Assembly (NCBI GenBank): GCA_964593895.1
Contig: CAZQKL010000072.1
Location: 1 to 10,433 of the forward strand
From: CAZQKL01 sp964593895 [NCBI: uncultured bacterium]
GTDB taxonomy: Bacteria > DYJV01
Direction: 5' to 3'
Length of the DNA: 10,433 nucleotides
Shown: piece by piece, positions 5,782-10,433 of the stretch
How the letters are laid out: each line of letters begins with the position of its first letter
Numbering within the stretch: position 1 is the stretch's first letter
The notes under the pieces: generated by a model
Database searches by the model: none
The model's input: the letters and a program-made list of their open reading frames with translations, nothing else
What the model was told of the DNA's origin: nothing
Position numbers and translations under genes: made by a program

Positions 5782-7163
5782 TGATTTTAATGGGAATTTT
5801 AGAAGACCTTGGTAAAGTAATAATTGGAAATATAATTAAAGATATTGGAAAGCATCTTTTCACAAAGGTTGAAAAAGGTTTTATAAATGAAAAAGAAGTT
5901 AAAGCAGATGCTTTTTTAAAAATTCTTGATAAGCATTTAGAAATTAAAAAGGAGAAAAATTTAGATTCAATTTTTAAAAAGTTAGTTAAACTTGAGCTTT
6001 TAATAAAAAATAAAAAGGGATTATCAGAAGAATTAAAAAAGGAAGTAATTGCAAAGATAAAAAAAATGAAAAATTTAATCAAAAACTTTAAAGAAAAAAA
6101 TGAAATTCAGCCAATTATCGGGTCTTTTGCACAGTTGGCAAATGATAATTTTTCAACAATTATTGATGTGAAAAAAGAACTCCATAAAGAGTTAAAAGAG
6201 ATTACAGAAATTATTTCAAAAAAGATAGTTAAGCAAAAAGATTTAGACAATTTAAAAGCTGAAATAAAAAAAGTTTTTATTGAAAAGAGAGGAAAAAAGG
6301 AAGTTTCAGATGTTAAGAATAGAATTAAAGAAGTTCATACGAAAAATGTGAAAAATAAAAATGAAGATATATTTAAAAAAATCGTAAAAGAGATAAAAGT
6401 CCATGAAAACAATCCAGAGAAATTATTGAAATTAAAATCAGAGCTTGCAAAATTGTTACATAATAAGCATGAAATAGTAAAAAATTTTGAGCCTAAAAGT
6501 GATAATATTGAGAAATTAATTAAAAAGAAAGTTAATAATTTGCATCATAAATCTAATTATAAACTTTCAAAAATAAAATCAGAATTATCCAAGATTGAAA
6601 TTAAACATGAACATAATGATTTAAAAAAAGAATTTTCAAATAATTCAAATTTAGCTTCAAATAATCAGATTAATTTTCACACAAAGGAGATAAAAGCAAA
6701 TTTATTCAGTAAAATAGAGCATCAATCCAAACAATTAGATTTTGAAAAAAAAGTTATGCTTCAGATAAAAAAGGGAATTATTGCAAACAATATAAAGCAT
6801 GAGATTACAATAAAACTTCATCCACCAGAATTAGGAAAAGTTCATATTAAACTTGCAATGATTAACAATGAACTTACAGCTAAAATTACAGCAGAACATG
6901 TAAATGTGAAAAATGTTATAATGCATAATTTTAACATTTTGCAGGATGCTTTAAAAGAAAAGGGAATAATTTTAAGCAATTTCCAGGTAAGTGTTGCAGG
7001 AGAATTTAAGGAACATGAGGGGAAAAATTCAAATTCTCAGAAAGAAAATAAACAGAAAAAATTTAATTTTTCTGAAATAGCGGAAAATTTTGAAGATTTT
7101 GGAGATGTCTGGAATGTAATTTCTGAGATAGAAGAAGATTTAATGTTAAATTTAAAAATATAA
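5781..7163 (+). CDS. fliK: FliK-like flagellar hook-length control protein
   Basis: FliK is secreted through the flagellar export apparatus, measures the hook and switches export from hook to filament proteins. Of the 460 residues, the C-terminal part (about 320-410) carries the Flg_hook domain: EITIKLHPPELGKVHIKLAM (residues 341-360) matches the family core L-x-P-x-x-LG-x-V-x-V. It is followed by the substrate-switch region with VRNVI-like and LQDALKEKGI helices. The N-terminal 300 residues are very rich in Lys, Glu, Asn and Ile and look helical, whereas typical FliK rulers are Pro/Gln/Ala-rich; only length and order support a ruler role. A 50-residue acidic tail follows the domain. The gene sits between the MotE-like gene and flgE, as expected for fliK, but without flgD. 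Confidence 0.85.
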   Translation: MILMGILEDLGKVIIGNIIKDIGKHLFTKVEKGFINEKEVKADAFLKILDKHLEIKKEKNLDSIFKKLVKLELLIKNKKGLSEELKKEVIAKIKKMKNLIKNFKEKNEIQPIIGSFAQLANDNFSTIIDVKKELHKELKEITEIISKKIVKQKDLDNLKAEIKKVFIEKRGKKEVSDVKNRIKEVHTKNVKNKNEDIFKKIVKEIKVHENNPEKLLKLKSELAKLLHNKHEIVKNFEPKSDNIEKLIKKKVNNLHHKSNYKLSKIKSELSKIEIKHEHNDLKKEFSNNSNLASNNQINFHTKEIKANLFSKIEHQSKQLDFEKKVMLQIKKGIIANNIKHEITIKLHPPELGKVHIKLAMINNELTAKITAEHVNVKNVIMHNFNILQDALKEKGIILSNFQVSVAGEFKEHEGKNSNSQKENKQKKFNFSEIAENFEDFGDVWNVISEIEEDLMLNLKI

Positions 7164-7181
7164 ATTTTAGGAGGGATAAAT

Positions 7182-9356
7182 ATGCTTACCTCAATGTTTT
7201 CTGCAGTAAGTGGTATTAAAGCAAATGGACTTGAAATTTCAGTTATTGGTAATAATATTGCAAATTCAAATACTGTTGGTTTTAAAGCAGAAAGAGCAAC
7301 TTTTGAGGATATTATGAGCTCTTCTCTTGGAGCTGGAGCTTCAGGTCAAATTGGAAGAGGGGCAATGCTTGCAAGTGTAATGCCAGTATTTACTCAATCT
7401 TCATTTGATACAACTGCAAATCCAACAGACCTTGCAATTGATGGAAATGGCTTTTTTGTTGTAAAAGACCCAAAATCTGGAAGAAAATTTTATACAAGAG
7501 CAGGAGATTTTATTTTTAACAAAGATGGACTTCTTGTAAATCCTGATAACTTTGTAGTTCAAGGATGGAGAGTAGATGAAAAAACAGGAGAACCTGTGGG
7601 AGATATAACAGATATAGATATTTCAAAAATTTCCTCAAGCAGTAAACCTACAACAAAGATAAAGCTTGGAGCAAATCTTGATGCTACTAGTGAACCTAAA
7701 TTTGTTGTTACAGATTTAAATAATCAATTGGTTTACAGTGATGATGGTGGTTCAACTTTTAAAACAGTTAAAATTGAAAATGGAGTATATACTGGAGAAG
7801 CTCTTGCAGAAAAACTTCAAACAAAAATTGGTTCTCCTGATATTAAAGTTAATTATGAAAAAACAACTGGAAAGTTTGTTTTTGAAAATGATTCTACAAC
7901 AAATGATTTTATTATAAAATTTGTAAAAACATCAGCTACAGACACAAATATTACAACTATTGGAAGTCTTCTTGGATTTAAAGCAATTGATAGGGATGAT
8001 CCAGATCCAGACAGTGATCCGACAACAGGAGTTGATAATTTAACTGTTGCTAAAAATGGAGGAAAGGTAAAAAGTGATACCTATCCTGATTTAAGCCTTA
8101 AAGTTTTTAAAATAACATCTGATAATAATGTTATAAAATTTTCAGAAGATGGAGGCTCAACAATTTTAACAGCTACAATTGACCCTGGAGATTATACTGA
8201 TGAATATTATGGAGATAGTTCAGCTAACCATTTACAGACAAATGCTATTTGTGAAGCAATTGCAAAAGCTTTAAATAATGCTCCAGGACATAATACTTCA
8301 TTAACTTATGAAGTGAAATATGACAAAAATACAGGAAAATTTAATATAATTGTTCATAATTCAGGAACGTCTGATGTTACAGTGAAATTTTACTGGGGAG
8401 ATGAAACAGTTAAAGATGACCCGGGAGTTGATACAACTGCTGAACAGGTTTTAGGTTTTGTAAAAAAAACAGCAGATAATGAAAATGACCCAAGAGTAGT
8501 TAACTCTTTTGAAGTTACAGTACCAAAGAAAACCGGAACTACACCTGGAGAAGGAACTTTAACAAGTGTTTATGCTCCAAATACTGTGTTTGATAAAACC
8601 ACTTATGATTATTCATCTTCAATAAATGTTTACGATTCTCTTGGAAATCCACATACAGTAACATTTTACTTTAAAAAAGTTGCTCAAAATTATTGGGAAT
8701 GGCACGCAGTTGTAAATAGTGATGAGCTTGATGGAGCATTACCAGATGAAAATGGAAATCCTCAACCTTATGAAGTTGGAAATGGAGGATATTTTGTATT
8801 TAATTCAAGTGGTAGTTTAAAAGAAGCTGTTGGAGTAAATGATTTAATTTTTAATTTCTCAGGAGGAGCAAAATTACTTCAAAATATTATTTTTGACCCT
8901 GGAACTCCTACAGCAAAAGGTGGAACAGGGCTTGATGGAGTCACTCAATTTGCATCTCCATCTACCACTCTTTCTCAAAGTCAAGATGGTAATCCAGCTG
9001 GAACTTTAACTGGAGTTCAGGTAGATAAAGATGGGGTAATTCATGGAATTTATACAAATGGTGAAATAAAGCCTCTTGCAAAGCTTGCAATAGCAAAATT
9101 CCAAAATCCTTGGGGATTAGCAAAAGAGGGGAAAAATCTTTTTGCACAAACTGTGGAATCTGGTGATGCAATTATTGGAACAGCAGGCACTGGAGGAAGA
9201 GGAAGAATAGTGTCTCATGCACTTGAACATTCAAATGTTGATATTGCAGAAGAATTTGTAAAGTTAATTATGGCTCAAAGAGCATTTCAAGCAAATTCAA
9301 GAGTAATTACAACTTCTGACCAATTATTAATAGATGTTGTTAACTTGAAGAGATAA
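7182..9356 (+). CDS. flgE: Flagellar hook protein FlgE, long form
   Basis: FlgE is the building block of the universal joint between rod and filament. The N-terminus (MLTSMFSAVSGIKANGLEISVIGNNIANSNTVGFKAER) is the flagellar rod/hook motif, and the C-terminus (EHSNVDIAEEFVKLIMAQRAFQANSRVITTSDQLL) is the matching helix; together they form the hook core. Residues 84-155 are the conserved D1-like region (DLAIDGNGFFVV, RAGDF, GLLV). Residues 455-680 hold the FlgE D2-type domain and the return to D1 (SINVYDSLGNPHTVTFYF). With 724 residues it is much longer than the roughly 400 of the enteric protein and comparable with the long Helicobacter form. The extra length is a duplicated module at 173-428 joined by an Asp-rich linker. 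GGAGGG at 7170-7175 lies six bases from the ATG. A strong hairpin follows. Confidence 0.96.
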   Translation: MLTSMFSAVSGIKANGLEISVIGNNIANSNTVGFKAERATFEDIMSSSLGAGASGQIGRGAMLASVMPVFTQSSFDTTANPTDLAIDGNGFFVVKDPKSGRKFYTRAGDFIFNKDGLLVNPDNFVVQGWRVDEKTGEPVGDITDIDISKISSSSKPTTKIKLGANLDATSEPKFVVTDLNNQLVYSDDGGSTFKTVKIENGVYTGEALAEKLQTKIGSPDIKVNYEKTTGKFVFENDSTTNDFIIKFVKTSATDTNITTIGSLLGFKAIDRDDPDPDSDPTTGVDNLTVAKNGGKVKSDTYPDLSLKVFKITSDNNVIKFSEDGGSTILTATIDPGDYTDEYYGDSSANHLQTNAICEAIAKALNNAPGHNTSLTYEVKYDKNTGKFNIIVHNSGTSDVTVKFYWGDETVKDDPGVDTTAEQVLGFVKKTADNENDPRVVNSFEVTVPKKTGTTPGEGTLTSVYAPNTVFDKTTYDYSSSINVYDSLGNPHTVTFYFKKVAQNYWEWHAVVNSDELDGALPDENGNPQPYEVGNGGYFVFNSSGSLKEAVGVNDLIFNFSGGAKLLQNIIFDPGTPTAKGGTGLDGVTQFASPSTTLSQSQDGNPAGTLTGVQVDKDGVIHGIYTNGEIKPLAKLAIAKFQNPWGLAKEGKNLFAQTVESGDAIIGTAGTGGRGRIVSHALEHSNVDIAEEFVKLIMAQRAFQANSRVITTSDQLLIDVVNLKR
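7698..8465 (+). repeat. Duplicated module inside FlgE
   Basis: At protein level, residues 173-267 and 307-428 share the same plan. Each begins with a strand and then NNQLVYSDDGGSTFKTVKI or NNVIKFSEDGGSTILTATI, continues with a turn (NGVYT / PGDYT) and a helix of the LAEKLQTKI / ICEAIAKALN type. Each then has VNYEKTTGKFVF or VKYDKNTGKFNI, and ends at GSLLGFK or EQVLGFV. The pattern recalls Flagellin hook IN motifs. The second copy has an extra loop (residues 339-351). A linker with DRDDPDPDSDP (271-281) lies between them. The DNA is clearly diverged, so the duplication is old. Confidence 0.75.
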
Positions 9357-9384
9357 TTTCTCTTCTTTAAACCTCCTGCCTTAT

Positions 9385-9411
9385 AGCACCTGTGATGATT
9401 TCACAGGTGCT
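9385..9411 (+). terminator. Terminator of the flagellar operon
   Basis: GCACCTGTGA (9386-9395) pairs perfectly with TCACAGGTGC (9401-9410) around a five-base loop, and A9385 with T9411 adds an eleventh pair. The downstream tract is TTATTAAAATTTTTT, less pure than usual. Position after flgE and before the csp promoter supports a terminator. Confidence 0.8.
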
Positions 9412-9435
9412 TATTAAAATTTTTTAAAAAATAAT

Positions 9436-9464
9436 TTGACAAATGAAAATTTAATTGTTAAGAC
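9436..9464 (+). promoter_or_regulatory. Promoter of the cold-shock gene
   Basis: A consensus -35 TTGACA (9436-9441), a 17-base spacer and -10 TAAGAC (9459-9464) preceded by TG at 9456-9457, an extended -10 feature that can offset the weak hexamer. The start would be near 9471, giving a leader of about 76 bases, long by the standards of this window. Confidence 0.65.
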
Positions 9465-9473
9465 TTTCCTAAT

Positions 9474-9514
9474 GGAGTCGTTCTAAGTAGTAAAAGCACT
9501 ATTTGGAACGCTCT
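9474..9514 (+). promoter_or_regulatory. Stem-loop in the cold-shock mRNA leader
   Basis: Bases 9479-9491 pair with 9498-9510 over 13 consecutive positions (11 Watson-Crick, 2 G-U) around an AAAAGC loop. Past a single bulged T at 9478, GGAG (9474-9477) pairs with CTCT (9511-9514). The hairpin would begin only a few bases from the predicted mRNA 5' end. It has no T-tract, so it is not a terminator. Its 3' arm (9508-9516) is also complementary to codons 2-4 of the gene (9550-9558), giving a competing structure around the ribosome site. Confidence 0.7.
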
Positions 9515-9546
9515 GCAAAAAGAAATTTTTAGGAGGTTTAAGTAAC

Positions 9547-9759
9547 ATGGCAGAGCGTGAAACAGGAAAAGTAAAATGGTTTAATGCCAAAAAAGGTTAT
9601 GGATTCATTGTCAGAGATTCTGGTGGTGACATTTTTGTTCACTACACAGCAATTAAAGGAAATGGTTTCAGAACTCTTGAAGAAGGACAAACAGTAGAAT
9701 TTTCAGTGGCAGAAGGTCAAAAAGGTCCACAAGCTCAAGATGTAACTGTTGTGAAATGA
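9547..9759 (+). CDS. Cold-shock domain protein (CspA family)
   Basis: This is a 70-residue single-stranded nucleic-acid-binding protein of the five-stranded OB fold, an RNA chaperone that melts mRNA structure. RNP1 (KGYGFIV, residues 17-23) and RNP2 (DIFVHYTAI, residues 29-37) carry the aromatic binding residues. KVKWFN at residues 8-13 is the usual opening strand, and the length is typical. The ribosome site TAGGAGGT is close to a perfect anti-16S match, spaced 10 bases from the ATG. The gene is monocistronic, with its own promoter, a structured leader and a terminator. Whether it is cold-induced or constitutive cannot be read from the protein, though the leader suggests post-transcriptional control. 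Confidence 0.97.
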   Translation: MAERETGKVKWFNAKKGYGFIVRDSGGDIFVHYTAIKGNGFRTLEEGQTVEFSVAEGQKGPQAQDVTVVK

Positions 9760-9763
9760 AATT

Positions 9764-9789
9764 AAAGGCGGTTTTACACCGCCTTTTTT
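9764..9789. terminator. Bidirectional terminator between csp and ferredoxin genes
   Basis: GGCGGT (9767-9772) and ACCGCC (9778-9783) form a 6-bp stem with loop TTTAC, flanked by AAA and TTTTTT. On the plus strand it is a standard terminator for the cold-shock gene. Read on the minus strand the hairpin is followed by TTTAATTTC, a weaker U-tract, and could also end the convergent ferredoxin transcript, which stops at 9796. Confidence 0.88.
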
Positions 9790-9795
9790 ATAAAA

Positions 9796-10212
9796 TTAGT
9801 CCATTAAAAACATTTCTAATGCATTATATGGACATACTTTAACACACCATCCACAAGCACTACATTTTGAAAAATCAAATTTAACTTCTTTTGTTTCCTT
9901 ATCTATTGAAATTGATTTTGTTGGGCAAACAGATGTGCAAGCTCCACAATGAACACATTTTTCAATATTTCTAACTACATTCTGTTCAATTGAGGAGACT
10001 CTAACTCCTACTTTTTCAAGATATTTTAACCCTGCATTAAAATCTTTTTCATTTCCAGATACTTCTGTAACAAGATAACTTTCCTGTCTTGGAAGTATAT
10101 TGGCAATTAATATGTTTAAAATTAGATTATAGTCCTTTATTAGCTTATAGACAATTGGTTTATCCCATATCTGCTTTGAAAATCTTAAAACAAGTCTTTT
10201 TTTTATTTCCAT
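9796..10212 (-). CDS. NIL-domain / 2[4Fe-4S] ferredoxin protein
   Basis: This 138-residue protein has an N-terminal NIL domain (about residues 1-75, a small ACT-like fold also found in methionine transporters). It is followed by two [4Fe-4S] motifs: CVHCGACTSVCP (Cys86, 89, 92, 96) and CSACGWCVKVCP (Cys117, 120, 123, 127). This arrangement is that of the methanogen protein MA1822, which acts with a COG1900/DUF39 protein in forming homocysteine from aspartate semialdehyde and sulfide. The adjacent UPF0280 gene supports the link. A TTG at 10224 would add four residues, but it overlaps the GGAGG site that serves the ATG at 10212, so I use 10212. The COG1900 partner is not in the window; a role in sulfur metabolism is inferred from context. 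Confidence 0.88.
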   Translation of the reverse strand: MEIKKRLVLRFSKQIWDKPIVYKLIKDYNLILNILIANILPRQESYLVTEVSGNEKDFNAGLKYLEKVGVRVSSIEQNVVRNIEKCVHCGACTSVCPTKSISIDKETKEVKFDFSKCSACGWCVKVCPYNALEMFLMD

Positions 10213-10217
10213 TATTT

Positions 10218-10222
10218 CCTCC
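10218..10222 (-). promoter_or_regulatory. Ribosome binding site fixing the ferredoxin start
   Basis: GGAGG on the minus strand, five bases before the ATG at 10212. It shows that translation starts there and not at the in-frame TTG at 10224, which overlaps the site. Confidence 0.8.
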
Positions 10223-10224
10223 AA

Positions 10225-10433
10225 TTAGATTAATTTGGTAAATTCAATATCCCCTTTAATGGCAATTTTGTTATTGTAAATTACAATTATTCCAATAATT
10301 TCATCTAAAGATACTTCCTCTAAAATTTTTATTAAATTAGCCTTTTTTTTAATTTTATTACAGATTGAAGTTGCAAAAGCATCTGCTAATGCTCCGTCTT
10401 TTGCAATTACAGTAACAAGGTCAGCATTTCCAA
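10225..10433 (-). CDS. UPF0280 (ApbE-like) family protein, C-terminal part
   Basis: The frame is open from the right edge of the window to a TAA at 10225-10227. The last 68 residues are visible and the N-terminus lies outside. The segment begins GNADLVTVIAKDGALADAFATSICNKI, the conserved C-terminal pattern G-x-AD-x-x-x-V-x-x-x-x-x-LADA-AT of UPF0280/COG2122 proteins, which are distant relatives of the flavin transferase ApbE. It ends with GIIVIYNNKIAIKGDIEFTKLI, where the family has a strand, a turn and I-E-L. In Methanosarcina the COG2122 protein (MA1715) is implicated in homocysteine synthesis with the NIL/ferredoxin partner, and here the two genes are adjacent, 12 bases apart counted to the ATG. 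The match rests on a short C-terminal stretch. Confidence 0.8.
   Translation of the reverse strand, partial: GNADLVTVIAKDGALADAFATSICNKIKKKANLIKILEEVSLDEIIGIIVIYNNKIAIKGDIEFTKLI

Noticed and set aside
5756-6082. Minus-strand open frame at the start of fliK
   Set aside because: The Phe/Ile/Ser-rich product is the reverse of Lys/Glu-rich coding sequence, and it overlaps two supported genes.
8962-9171. Minus-strand open frame of 69 codons in flgE
   Set aside because: It lies opposite the conserved C-terminal part of FlgE and shows no motif.
9503-9517. Sigma-54-like TTGGAAC followed by TGC before csp
   Set aside because: The distance between GG and GC is two bases too short for the -24/-12 element, and the bases belong to the leader hairpin.
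10213-10224. TTG at 10224 as start of the ferredoxin gene
   Set aside because: The TTG overlaps the GGAGG at 10222-10218, which is correctly spaced for the ATG at 10212.

Overview
This is a compact, visibly AT-rich stretch of bacterial chromosome. I did not compute base composition; arginine is almost always AGA and A/T runs are common. Genes abut or overlap by a few bases. Most genes have strong GGAGG-type ribosome binding sites. A flagellar hook operon, an F-type ATP synthase and an ArnT/GT39-type membrane glycosyltransferase point to a flagellated bacterium, probably with a two-membrane envelope. The UPF0280 and NIL/4Fe-4S pair at the right edge is a marker mostly found in anaerobes and methanogens. 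I cannot place the organism in a phylum from this window; an uncultured or deep-branching anaerobic lineage is only a guess.

Layout from left to right. (1) 1-1372: the 3' end of the ATP synthase operon, with most of the beta subunit (atpD) and all of epsilon (atpC), closed by a strong hairpin with a T-tract. (2) 1398-3026: a GT39 glycosyltransferase and a small stand-alone J-domain protein, head to tail, both without a visible Shine-Dalgarno sequence. (3) 4187-3023 (minus): an FKBP/SlyD-like prolyl isomerase followed by a CobM-like tetrapyrrole methylase. It converges on the J-domain gene so tightly that the stop codons overlap in TTAA. (4) 4307-4639 (plus): a small cupin, divergent from the FKBP gene, with an inverted repeat between them whose arms look like two outward-facing -35 boxes. 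(5) 5180-4629 (minus): a YfcE-type metallophosphoesterase overlapping the end of the cupin gene. (6) 5281-9356: a three-gene flagellar operon (MotE-like chaperone, FliK-like hook-length protein, long FlgE hook protein) with a possible sigma-54 promoter and a strong terminator. (7) 9436-9789: a cold-shock protein gene with a structured leader and a terminator. (8) 10433-9796 (minus): the C-terminus of a UPF0280 protein, then a NIL-domain/4Fe-4S ferredoxin, a pair linked to homocysteine synthesis in methanogens.

Most of this is conserved housekeeping and motility content. I see no CRISPR array, insertion sequence, phage gene or defence system. The best leads are regulatory and structural. The csp leader can form a 17-bp hairpin that is mutually exclusive with a 9-bp pairing closing over the ribosome binding site and AUG, a candidate RNA thermoswitch. 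The hook protein contains a duplicated domain. flgD is missing from its usual place between fliK and flgE. The divergent promoter region is built on a palindrome. A terminator runs straight into the next start codon.
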